Made by a program: the position numbers and the translations under genes
Notes under the pieces: generated by a model
Seen by the model: only the letters and a program-made list of their open reading frames with translations
Databases searched by the model: none
What the model was told of the DNA's origin: nothing
DNA from: Phanerodontia chrysosporium
Taxonomy: Eukaryota; Basidiomycota; Agaricomycetes; Polyporales; Phanerochaetaceae
Length of the DNA stretch: 64,000 nt
Direction of reading: 5' to 3'
Assembly (NCBI GenBank): GCA_001910725.1
Contig: MJGA01000045.1
Coordinates: 62,001-126,000 of the forward strand
Shown: one piece after another, positions 10,005-19,594 of the stretch
How the letters are laid out: each line of letters starts with the position of its first letter
Position numbering within the stretch: the first letter of the stretch is position 1

Positions 10005-13000
10005 ACAATGCGTGCTGATGACGCACACTGTTGGTACGTAGGTGGGAAGGGCACTTCGACCGTGTACAGTCCAGAGAGCAAAGTTTTGATGGTCGGACGC
10101 AAGCTTGAGGGACCGGGACAGCTGTACCAGTTGTCCGTAGCGGCAGAACTGGTGGATCAGGCGAACATAGCTGTTCTGGGCAAGCGTACCTGGGAGGAGA
10201 TGCACCAGATTCTTGGACATGCCCACGTGGCCTCAATCAAGAGACTCTGCTTCGGGCTTAGCCGACGGAGTTAATGTCGACATGACATCAGACCATCAAT
10301 TCCGGCACGAGTCTTGCGTGCGCGCGAAGCAACACGTCCAGCTGTTCCCAGACCAAGCTACTCGTACCCTGGACAAGCTCAAAGTAGGGGAAATCGTGGC
10401 TAGCGACACTTGGGGGCCTGCCCAGGTGAGATCCGTCCACGGTTTCTACTACTACATGTCAATGACTGACCTGAAGTCTCGGTTCTCGGACGTCTATTTC
10501 AGCACGCAGAAATCAGTGCCCGCGAAGATGGCGCTGACCGAGTTCAGGGGGCTGATCCAGAGGATAAGCAGAACTGGGAGCTCCATTATGTGCTTGAGGA
10601 TTGATAATGCTACTGAATTTATTAATAACAAATTTCTACAGTACTGTAAATCCCAAGGCATAGTGGTAGAAACAACGGCACCTTATTCACCTGCCCAAAA
10701 CGGTGATGCTGAGCACCTCAACCGTACCCTCCTCGAGAGCGCGCGCGCAATGTTACTCGCGGCAGAGCTGCCACAGAAATTCTGGCCGGAAGCCGTAACT
10801 TACGTGTGTCTGATTAAAAACTGCCTCCTGCATGCTGCCCTCAAGGGGATGACGCCATACCAAGCGCTTACAGGCAAAAAGCCGGACCTGTCGCTGCTAC
10901 ACGAATTCGGATCGAAGTGCTGGCTTCTGAATCAGAGTGGCAACCCTGGGAAACTCAATGCCAAATCGAGACCGTGCATATTCTTAGGGTTCGTGACCGA
11001 TTCGAAGGCGTTTCAGTGCTGGGACATAGGTAAAAATACATTTGTAAAGTCCCAGAACGTTGTCCTTGCTGCACGGAAACGTGAGCAAGAGGTCCTGCTA
11101 CCTCCCCCAGAAGCGCGCCTGAGGGGAAGAGTGCAGATGCTAGCAGTCACGCTTCTGAAGGGCAAGGAGCAGCAGCTGAGGCCCTGGCCGATCCGAGCGA
11201 TCTGAGCGCCCAAAAATTGTCAGCGGCCGAGGGTTCAGGGGGAGTGCCTAATGGCAAGCCAGCTCAGCCAGAGGCACCCACTGGTGTGCGGCCTTCTATA
11301 CAAGAGGTAAGCGCACGTTTGCATTCAAAACCTCCCGTAGATTACTTGCGAATGCATAATCGACAGGTCCGAGGGCCGCGGCAACCTAAGAGCACTGAGG
11401 AGGATACACCGGCAGACACTGCAGCTGAGCCTGATGCGAGCTCAGAGAGCGATGACGTCGTCGAGTATGCATACCTTGGGGCAGATCTGGCCGATGACGA
11501 TCTCTGATCGAATTGTGATGCGCTCAAGCACCCAGACGCTGCGCGATGGCGAGAGGCCATGCAGCGTGAATACGACCAGCTAACCAAGCTGGGGTGCTGG
11601 GACTTAGTGGACCTACCAGCCGGGTGTAAGGCCATAGGCTGTAAGTGGGTCTATCGCATTAAATGCCATTTTCCGGGTGTGACCGTCAAATACAAGGCCA
11701 GACTTGTGGCGCAAGGGTTCTTGCAGGTACCGGGCGTCGACTACGACGAAACCTACGCACCGGTGATGCGGCCCGAGTCGCTACACATCCTCGCGGCTAT
11801 TGCCGTCATCCTCAATCTCGAGTGGGACATTGAGGACGCTGTTGGGGCATACCTCAATAGTAAATTGAAGCTCACTATTTACATGAGGCAGCCCGAAGGT
11901 GTCACAAATGTGACAGCATAGCCCTATTTTCCGCCGATTTTTGGCTATTTTCCTCGATTAATCGAATGGGCGAGCAGCCCTTGCGCCGTCTGGAGTCCTA
12001 GCCGCCCACGCTCAGCGCCTGGCCACTCAGCGCCAGCGCCCTGATGGCACATCACCCCTAGATGCCAGCGCATCCCGCTGTGCACTCAGACACTGCCCGG
12101 ATCACTGGTCTGCCCTGCAACCGGTTCCCCGGATCGCCGAGGAGGCACTGTCATTCCTGATGACTCCCCTCGCCGAGACCCTCCGAGCTGTCATCCTGCT
12201 GACACAGCCTCGGCCCGACGCAGCCTCGAGACACTGCCAGCTGACACAGCCTCGTGACATAGCCTCAACACAGCCTCGCTGCGCAACCCACGTTGCAGCC
12301 TCATTGGCTATGCTGAGCACTGCCCATCAGCTTAGGTAATTGTACAGCCTGCCCTGAAGACTCTGTAGTACATAAGGGTAGCACTTCTCGCTCCTGTCCG
12401 TCATCTCGACCTCTTGGTTAATACAGACAGGTAAGCCGCAATCTGTATTCTTTACTTACATTCAATAATAACTTGGTCAATACGGACAGCTGAATAAGTT
12501 GTGCATCGCCGCGTGACTCGCTTCGCTGCACCTTGTCGTTGTCATCCCCATCCACCCTCCCTCGTGTAGCGTTGAGCCCTAGCTCCGCGACAGAAGGCTT
12601 CGACCATGGTTCTGGAGGCGTCTGCAAGCTCAATCCTGCACTGTACGGCCTGAAGCATTTCAGACGCGAGTGGAACCTTCTCTTGGATGAGTTCCTGCGC
12701 GGAATCGGTTTTCGGGCATCTAGCGTAGATCCCTGTGTATACCTCCAGATCGACGAGGGATCCCCAACCTTTCTAGCTGTCCATGTCGACGATTTCTCCC
12801 TATTTGCCAAAACGAGAGAAATTATGGGCAAACTCAAAGGGGAAGTCAGTTTGAGGTTTGAGATGACTGACCTCAGACCGGTCTGGCAAATTCTCGGCTA
12901 TGAGGTCATACGCGAACGCGACCATAGGACACTGATGCTCAGGCAAGCCGCCTACATCAGGAAAGTCCTAGATCGGTTCAATATGGCCGATAGCAACCCC

Positions 13001-13740
13001 GTGTCCATGTCTATGGACCCTAACACGCGGCTGCAAAAGACTTCCGACGCGTCGCCGCCCAACTTTCCATATCGGAAAGCTGTTGGCTTGCTCATGTACG
13101 CCGCTGTGGGCACACAGCCGGATATCTCATACGCGGTACAGACACTCAGCCAGTTCTGTGAGCAACCCTCTACCACACACTGGACTGCGCTAAAACGTGT
13201 ATTGAGGTATCTGAAGGGCACGGCAGAGTGGGGGATTATCTACAAGGCCCCTGGAAGCCAGACTACACCCATCGAAGTGGTCAGGTACTCAGATGCCGAC
13301 TGGGGAGCCAATCCGGATGACCAGAAGTCCATATCCAGATATGTCTTCCTGCTCGGCGGCACCCCCGTCTGCTGGGCGTTGCGCAAGCAGAAGTCAGTGG
13401 CACTGTCGGGCATGGAGGCCGAGTACATGGCTGGCTCCACTGCTGCCTCCCAGGCACTCTGGTGCTGGATGCTACTCGAGGAGCTCGGATTCGCACAGCT
13501 GAACCTGACACTACTCTATATGGACAACCAGTCGGCACTGGCGCTTGCTCGGAACACCGGTACCCAGGGCCGCGTGAAGCACATTGACATCTGCTATTAT
13601 TTCCTCTGAGATAAGATAAGCTCGAAGGAAACCAGCGTCGCGCACTGCCCTGGGGAGGACAACCCCGCTGACATTTTTACCAAGCCACTGGTGCGGCAGA
13701 AGTTCGAACACTTCCACACAATGCTTGGCATGTCGGCATC
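10005..13740 (+). pseudogene. pol: Copia-2 Pol: integrase, RT, RNase H (broken)
   Basis: GAG-pre-integrase with HQILGHAH at about 10205. Integrase core with SDTWGPAQ (10405), RIDNATEF and SPAQNGDAEHLNRTL. RT with CKWVYRIK, KARLVAQGF and the active site AVHVDDFSLF (12777). RNase H with YSDADWGA and MEAEYMAGS. Breaks: frame change near 10250, frame change near 11205-11217, TGA at 11505-11507, a solo LTR at 11900-12592, and TGA where other copia proteins have Arg before DK (about 13607). The zinc-binding CXXC before the integrase reads HESC, so one cysteine is lost. The RT frame resumes in phase after the LTR plus one duplication copy. Confidence 0.85.
11900..12592 (+). repeat. Solo LTR, family A, in Copia-2 RT
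   Basis: 693 bp, from TGTCACAAATG to CTCCGCGACA. Perfect duplication GAAGG at 11895-11899 and 12593-12597. It interrupts the RT frame directly after the conserved MRQPEG segment. Confidence 0.93.
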
Positions 13741-13749
13741 GAGGGGGAG

Positions 13750-14116
13750 TGTTGAAGAGCGGGTGTGAGACCGACGGGCGACATGCGCGGGTGGGCACGC
13801 ACCTGTCAGACCCCTGACACCGCAGACCCGGAAGACTCTGTGCCGTGCGCGCAGGCTGCCCCACACCTTCTGCTTGGTAGACACGTTCTACTGCGCCACT
13901 CTTACGTGAGCTTGCTGCTCAAGACAGCGAGCGAATATTCTAGATATTATATGTCATTTTCTGTAGTTTTCCTCAAACATGTATGTAGCTAGAGTATAAA
14001 TACAGGGTCGAGGACACCGTCCCCGTCGTCCTCGTCTGTTCACTCGTCTTTACCTGCGCGAACAAGTTTTATTGATCCTTCTACTCTACTACAAGTAAGT
14101 CTATATAATTTTAACA
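13750..14116 (+). repeat. 3' LTR of Copia-2
   Basis: About 367 bp, TGTTGAAG..TTTTAACA, preceded by the polypurine tract GAGGGGGAG. It contains TATAAATA near 13996. A decayed reverse-oriented fragment of the same LTR is at 26884-27138, which supports the right-hand boundary. Confidence 0.75.
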
Positions 14117-14911
14117 GTCCATGACTCGACACGACGCACTATCCTAGGACATGGCTCGCCTCCCAGAGGCCCTCGCCGCGCTATATTCCGGACGTGGTAC
14201 ACCAAATTTCGGGCCCCTCCGGCGCGCTATCCGCGGACGTGCGCTGGCCGGAGCTTCCGAAGTCCTCTTGCATGTCCCCTTGGACGTTGGGCAGTCGAGT
14301 GCAAGGAGGGCGTGGCTTCCGTTGAAGTGATCACGGCAAGTCGCGTTCATTGACCGCACTCTCCTCGAGTGTGCCAGGTTCGAGGGCTCGAGGACCGTCA
14401 AAGCTTCAGCGTCGCCCGCACTCCACACCCGTGTCCTGCTCTAGGCTGCTCGCGGACATGCCACGCCGCGAAGCGCCGCCATCACAGCAATGCTGCAGTG
14501 GTACTTCTTCGGCTCCCAGTGTGGAATGTCGTCGTGGTACGCGCCCGCCTCCCATGCCTCGGTCTTCGCCTCCGCCTGTCTCGACGTCGGCTCTCAGAAC
14601 CTCGCGCTCTGCGCCAATACATATTTGCCAACGCTGATATATCGGAGGCCCAGCTGAACTGGGACAGAGGACATCGAACAACGGCATGCATTCTCCTGAG
14701 CCTGCAAGATGCACTGAATGTAGCCGTTCCCTTCCTGACACATTATTCTCTGTAACATACATTAGCCTGGTGTTCATGCGATAGGCAAATGACAATGAAT
14801 ATCTGCGGCATGTACTCACCCGAAAACGTTCACGAGCACATGTCCACCAAAGGGCTGGATGTGCCAATTCAACATCCGCGAAGCGACGTCCAGACTGCAT
14901 CGTTCTCCCCG
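14117..14911. other. GC-rich host-like DNA left of Copia-1
   Basis: No transposon signature and no long ORF with a recognised domain. A good minus-strand splice donor (GTGAGTACATG) lies near 14820. The stretch joins directly to 19595 if Copia-1 is taken out, since CCCCG occurs at both junctions. It may belong to a spliced minus-strand host gene that I cannot identify. Confidence 0.35.
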
Positions 14912-15179
14912 TCTTGAAGAATCGAGCGGGGGTGAGATGCGGGAAACGAACGATAGATATTCGACGAGATGTAACTAGGATTTTATACATTTTCTTGTAA
15001 CTACTAGAAAGGAAATGAAATGTGGGTTTTGAGTTATTACAAAGGCGGAAGACTCAGATAAGATAAAGTGGATCGGAATGAAGATAAGGAAATGGAGATT
15101 ACTACCGACGGGTGCCTTTTATGGCATGCCGCCCTGCGTCTGAGGTGGGTCACCTCGGCGGCGCCTCGGGATGACAACA
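14912..15179 (-). repeat. 3' LTR of Copia-1
   Basis: 268 bp. In element sense it begins TGTTGTCATCC and ends CTTCAAGA, so the 3' terminus is GA and not the usual CA. The boundary is fixed by the CCCCG duplication. It differs from the partner LTR at two positions. Confidence 0.9.
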
Positions 15180-15186
15180 CTCCCCC

Positions 15187-18100
15187 TCAGCGAGCGACGA
15201 GCTGAGCGAGTTCGAGCTGCTTGAGATGCGTCGGCTTGGCGAGTGCTTTGGTGAGCATGTTGGCGCAATTGTTGGCGGAGGCGCAATGCGTGATGTCGAT
15301 GTCGCCGTCCTTGACGCGTTCGCGAATGAAATGATGGCGAATGTCAATGTGCTTGGAGCGCGCGTGAAATTGACTGTCGTGCGCGAAAGTGATGGCGGCT
15401 TGATTGTCGGTGAGGATCGTGGTAGCGGTGTCGCCGAGGATACCGAGTTCGGCGAGGAGGCGGCGTAGCCAGATGGCCTCCTTGGCTGCGTGCGAGAGGG
15501 CGATGTACTCCGCTTCCATCGTGGAGAGGGCGACCGTGGCTTGCTTCTTTGAGGACCAACTGATGATGCCGCCGGCAAGCTTGAAGGCGTAGCCGGACAC
15601 AGATCGGCGGTCGACCAGGGACTGTGCCCAGTCTGCGTCCGAGTATCCAATCAGATCTTGATCGTCGGGACCGTAGGTGATGCCGAGGTCGAGTGTGCCC
15701 TTGAGATAGCGAAAGACGTGCTTGACCGCTGTCCAGTGAGTGTTGGACGGTCGAGAGGTGAACTGGGAAAGTGCTTGAACAGCGAAGGCGATGTCGGGGC
15801 GTGTACCGACAGCGGCGTACATGAGGGAACCGATGGCGGCGGCGTAGGGCACATCAACGGGCATCTCGTCTTCGGAGATCGGCCCAAGCTTGATGTTCGG
15901 GTCAAGTGGCGTCGAGACCGGATTGCAGTCTTGCATGCCGAAACGCTCGAGAATGAGCTTGATGTAGTGCGACTGCTTGATGGTGAGCGTGCGAGCGGCG
16001 CGGTCGCGAATGGCCTGAATGCCGACGAAAGTGGTGAGCGCGCCTGAGGTCGTGATGGCGAAGTGAGCAGCGATATCGGCCTTGAAGTCGTTTAAGGCAA
16101 CGCGCTTCCCAAAAAGAGTAGTGTCGTCGACATGAAGGAGTGCGAGCGTTAGAGCGTCGGAGCGTTTGAAGTAAACGCACGGATCGGCCTCGGAGCGAGT
16201 GAATCCCATCAGATTGACGAGAACGTGGTTGAGGACGTTGTTCCAGGCGCGTCCGGCCTGCTTGAGACCGTACAGAGCCTTGCGCAGAACATAGACTTGG
16301 CCAGAGTTGTCGTCGTAGCCGAATGCCTGACGCATGTAGATGGTCTCCTCGAGGGGGCCGTAGAGATACGCGCCGGTGATGTCGAGACCGTCGTCGTCGA
16401 GGTCGTAACGGGCGGCGATGGCGCATGTGGCGCGCCAGGATTCGAGGCGGACGACGGGGGCGAAGGTTTGAAGGTAATCTTGCCCGGGGATCTGGGAGAA
16501 ACCTTGTGCGACAAGACGTGCCTTGTACTTGTCGATCGAGCCGTCGGGGTGGCGTTTGATGGCGAAGACCCAGCGTGAACCGATGGCCTTCCGGTCGTCC
16601 GGAAGGTCGCCCATCTTCCAAGTTCCCCTCCCCCTGAGCTGTGACATTTCAGCGTCCATGGCAGCCTGCCATTGCGGCCAGTCGTCCCGTGCCTTACACT
16701 CCTCAATAGAGGACGGGTGGTCCCAATCTCCGCGTACTGCGAAGCAGATGTGGGCGTGAGCGCTAGCGTTGTGATCCGTCGACTTCGGAGCGATGGTTCC
16801 GGTCTGGTGAAGACGTTTGTAGTCGACGCGAGGCGTGTTGCACTCGGACTTGCGCGTAGACTCGGGGGGAACGCTAGAGGATGTCGAGCGAGGAAGGGCG
16901 ACTGAGGGGGAACGCGATTTGGTCGTCGTAGCAGACAGTTCAGCCTTGGATGCCTTCGAAGAGTCGGGCGCTTGAGGCGCTGATGCCGGTGGTGGCGTCG
17001 TGGTATCTGAAGGCGGCGATTTGGCTCGAGAAGGTGTCGGACTCTCCCCCTCAAGGGTGAAGGGGATGCTACAAGGTGGTTCAGCCTTACGCTCGAAAAT
17101 GACATCGCGAGAGACGAGGATCTGGCGCATGCCAGGGACGAAGTACCTCCAGCCGGCACTGTTGTCCGAGATCCCGGTGAAGATGTAGTGCTCGGACTTC
17201 GGCTCGAGCTTCGAGCGACGATTTTCGGGCACGAGGACCCAGCAGGGCGTGCCGAACTCTTGCGCGTCCTTGATATCAGGGCGGCGACCCCAGAATAATT
17301 CGTAGGGCGTGAGATCACGAGTGCGCGTAGGCGTGCGGTTCTTGAGATAGGTGGCGTATGCCCAGGCCTCCTGCCAAAGGAATTTCGGCAAGTCGCGCGC
17401 GATCAGCATGGCGCGCGCGCGCTCCGCGAGAGTGCGGTTGAGGCGTTCAGCGATGCCGTTCTGCGAAGGGGAATATGGTGCCGTGGTGCGAACGAGAATG
17501 CCGCGAGAGGCGGCGTAGTCGCGAAACTGGCCTTGAGTGTACTCCTTCGCGTTGTCGACGTGAACTGTCTTGATCTTCGCGTTGAGATGACGCTCGAGGA
17601 GCGCTTCATACTTCTTGAAACGGTCGAGGGCGGCGTCGCGTGATTTCATGAAGAAAATAACGACGTAGCGCGAAGCGGCATCGGTGAATGTGATGACGTA
17701 CGTATTGCCCTGCAGAGAGGCGATGCGCGCCGGGCCCCAGATGTCTGAGAAGACGAGATCGCCGACGGCCAGAGCGCGATCGGCGGCGGTATCGGGGAAT
17801 GGCGCTCGCGAGTGCTTGGCCTGGATGCAGGCGTCGCAGTCGAAGTCGATGTCCGATGAGGTGTCGACTTCCATGCCTTCTACGAGGTCTTTGCGATGGA
17901 TTTCCTGCAACTGCTGGCGATTAATGTGTCCCAGAGCGCAGTGCCATTCATACCAAGTGCGCGCAGTGCGCACGGCGAGCGCTCGAGATCGCGCCGGGTA
18001 CCGAAGTCTCATATCCATGTGATAGAGATGTCCGACGCGACGGCCGTGGCAGATTGTACGATCGCGGTCCTTGATGAACAAGTCCGGACCAGTGCCGACG

Positions 18101-19185
18101 AAGGTCATGCCTGCGCTAGCGAGGCGACCGAGGGACAGGAGATTGAACTCCATGTTCGGCGCGTGTAGAACGTCGGTGAGCTTGACAGAGACTTCCCCCT
18201 GCTTCGTATTGAAGGTAACTTGCACGTCGCCGCGGCCTAAGGCCTTGCAGACACCTGCGCCGGTGACCGTGTGGTTGGGGGTCTCGATGTAGTTGCTGAA
18301 CGCGTTGCGGTCACGTACAATGTGGCGCTCGGTGGCAGAATCGCCGAGCCAAACTTCCCCCTTGACCAGGAAGGCGCGCACGTCTTGGGGGACTTCTTCT
18401 ATTGTGGCGAACATGTAGGAGTCGCCGTCGGTCTCCGCGGCGACAGCGACGTGCGCGCGCGAAGATTTGCCTCCGGAGCCATACTTCTGGTTGCCGCCGG
18501 ATCGGCATTCGGGTTTGATGTGACCTTCCTTTCCGCATCCGTGGCAGTAGACGCCCTTGCGGAATTTGGACTGCTTTGGGCGCTGGCGAGCAACGAGCGC
18601 CGTGGAGGACGTGTCGCGCTCCTTGCGGCGGCGTTCTTCGGTCAGAATTCGACCGGTGAGGTCTGACGAGGTTGTGATGCTCTGACAAGACGTAATGAAC
18701 GCGTCCCAGGAAGGGGGAAGAGCAGAAAGGATTTGATAGGTGAAATCTGAATTGGTAATCGTACCGCCAGAAAGGGTAATCTCTTCCATCAACTGCCTCA
18801 TCTTCTTTAATTCCCCTTCCATGTCTGCTCCCTCCTCCATCTGGTACTTCTGGAGCTTTCTGCTCGCTGTGACCTTAGCCATAGTGCCTTGCGCGGCGTA
18901 GATAGACTTGAGCGTGTTCCACGCTGACTTGGACGAAGTGCTTGACGCGATGTGCGTGACTACCGAGGGCGCGCAGCAGAGGCGGATCGCGCTAAGCGCT
19001 TTCCGGTCTGCGCGGTCGAATGTCGCTTGCTCTGCGGCGTCAGTCGCATGGCGCGTCTTGTTGCCAAGGACGTAGTCGATATAACCGAGGTCAGTCAAGA
19101 TATCTTGCTCTTGCACCTGCCACGAGAAGTAATTCTCGGTCCCCTTCAAAGGTTCGATGCGTACACTGGACGTGTCTGATGTCAT
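15187..19185 (-). CDS. Copia-1 Gag-Pol polyprotein (1332 aa)
   Basis: A single uninterrupted frame from ATG (19183-19185) to a stop at 15187. In order: Gag with a UBN2-like capsid region and an early GTENYFSWQVQ motif; a zinc knuckle CHGCGKEGHIKPEC near residue 215; protease with LGDSATERHIV near residue 280; GAG-pre-integrase and the integrase zinc site (HCALGHINRQQL, CDACIQAKH); integrase core with FSDIWGPA, VDNAKEY and QNGIAERLNRTL; RT with SRWVFAIKRH, KARLVAQGFSQ and LLHVDDTTLF; RNase H with YSDADWAQ, MEAEYIALS and TDNQAA. All catalytic acids expected for the family are visible. Protease has DSA where many relatives have DSG. Length is typical for a fungal copia polyprotein. Confidence 0.95.
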   Translation of the reverse strand: MTSDTSSVRIEPLKGTENYFSWQVQEQDILTDLGYIDYVLGNKTRHATDAAEQATFDRADRKALSAIRLCCAPSVVTHIASSTSSKSAWNTLKSIYAAQGTMAKVTASRKLQKYQMEEGADMEGELKKMRQLMEEITLSGGTITNSDFTYQILSALPPSWDAFITSCQSITTSSDLTGRILTEERRRKERDTSSTALVARQRPKQSKFRKGVYCHGCGKEGHIKPECRSGGNQKYGSGGKSSRAHVAVAAETDGDSYMFATIEEVPQDVRAFLVKGEVWLGDSATERHIVRDRNAFSNYIETPNHTVTGAGVCKALGRGDVQVTFNTKQGEVSVKLTDVLHAPNMEFNLLSLGRLASAGMTFVGTGPDLFIKDRDRTICHGRRVGHLYHMDMRLRYPARSRALAVRTARTWYEWHCALGHINRQQLQEIHRKDLVEGMEVDTSSDIDFDCDACIQAKHSRAPFPDTAADRALAVGDLVFSDIWGPARIASLQGNTYVITFTDAASRYVVIFFMKSRDAALDRFKKYEALLERHLNAKIKTVHVDNAKEYTQGQFRDYAASRGILVRTTAPYSPSQNGIAERLNRTLAERARAMLIARDLPKFLWQEAWAYATYLKNRTPTRTRDLTPYELFWGRRPDIKDAQEFGTPCWVLVPENRRSKLEPKSEHYIFTGISDNSAGWRYFVPGMRQILVSRDVIFERKAEPPCSIPFTLEGESPTPSRAKSPPSDTTTPPPASAPQAPDSSKASKAELSATTTKSRSPSVALPRSTSSSVPPESTRKSECNTPRVDYKRLHQTGTIAPKSTDHNASAHAHICFAVRGDWDHPSSIEECKARDDWPQWQAAMDAEMSQLRGRGTWKMGDLPDDRKAIGSRWVFAIKRHPDGSIDKYKARLVAQGFSQIPGQDYLQTFAPVVRLESWRATCAIAARYDLDDDGLDITGAYLYGPLEETIYMRQAFGYDDNSGQVYVLRKALYGLKQAGRAWNNVLNHVLVNLMGFTRSEADPCVYFKRSDALTLALLHVDDTTLFGKRVALNDFKADIAAHFAITTSGALTTFVGIQAIRDRAARTLTIKQSHYIKLILERFGMQDCNPVSTPLDPNIKLGPISEDEMPVDVPYAAAIGSLMYAAVGTRPDIAFAVQALSQFTSRPSNTHWTAVKHVFRYLKGTLDLGITYGPDDQDLIGYSDADWAQSLVDRRSVSGYAFKLAGGIISWSSKKQATVALSTMEAEYIALSHAAKEAIWLRRLLAELGILGDTATTILTDNQAAITFAHDSQFHARSKHIDIRHHFIRERVKDGDIDITHCASANNCANMLTKALAKPTHLKQLELAQLVAR

Positions 19186-19308
19186 ACTGACAGGGCGATA
19201 ATCGCGAAATGTGGGCGCCTAGATTTGATCCGCAATGGATCGACAGGGACGAGAGTTTGATCCGCACTGGATCTGCAGAGAGTGGTGATCGTCGTGTGCG
19301 CTCTTTAC

Positions 19309-19326
19309 AGCGCGGAGCTCATAACC
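19309..19326 (-). other. PBS of Copia-1: half-tRNA initiator-Met site
   Basis: The plus strand directly beside the LTR reads AGCGCGGAGCTCATAACC. It resembles the D-arm/anticodon-loop part of fungal initiator tRNA-Met (CAT anticodon within GCTCATAACC) and not a tRNA 3' end. Drosophila copia and some fungal copia elements use such a cleaved 5' half of this tRNA as primer. Confidence 0.75.
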
Positions 19327-19594
19327 TCTTGAAGAATCAAGCGGGGGTGAGATGCGGGAAACGAACGATAGATATTCGACGAGATGTAACTAGGATTTTA
19401 TACATTTTCTTGTAACTACTAGAAAGGAAATGAAATGTGGGTTTTGAGTTATTACAAAGGCAGAAGACTCAGATAAGATAAAGTGGATCGGAATGAAGAT
19501 AAGGAAATGGAGATTACTACCGACGGGTGCCTTTTATGGCATGCCGCCCTGCGTCTGAGGTGGGTCACCTCGGCGGCGCCTCGGGATGACAACA
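19327..19594 (-). repeat. 5' LTR of Copia-1
   Basis: 268 bp, nearly identical to 14912-15179: two differences seen, G/A near 14924 and in the AAAGGCG/AAAGGCA segment. It is followed by the CCCCG duplication. Confidence 0.9.

Larger units (their letters stand above)
8909..14116 (+). mobile_element. Ty1/copia element Copia-2 (5' truncated, decayed)
   Basis: Plus-strand copia element without its 5' LTR and gag. Protease-region remnant at 8909-9020, integrase-RT-RNase H at 10005-13740, 3' LTR at 13750-14116. It is interrupted by unidentified DNA (about 9021-10004) and by a solo A LTR (11900-12592). Order IN before RT identifies Ty1/copia. A1 borders it on the left, but its missing 5' half is not beyond A1. 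Confidence 0.85.
14912..19594 (-). mobile_element. Ty1/copia element Copia-1, complete and intact
   Basis: 4683-bp element on the minus strand with two 268-bp LTRs, a PBS complementary to an internal part of initiator tRNA-Met, a single 1332-codon polyprotein, and a polypurine tract CTGAGGGGGAG before the 3' LTR. The duplication CCCCG flanks it at 14907-14911 and 19595-19599. Reading the two LTRs against each other I see two substitutions. Everything needed for autonomous transposition appears present. Confidence 0.95.

Noticed and set aside
15150..15650. Overlapping ORFs within Copia-1 (15150-15650, 16209-17318, 18311-18688 and others)
   Set aside because: Out-of-frame shadows of the 1332-aa polyprotein with low-complexity Arg/Ser/Pro-rich translations.
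19309..19326. Possible tRNA-Met gene
   Set aside because: Only about 18 nt resemble the tRNA. There is no cloverleaf, and the position beside the LTR marks a primer-binding site.
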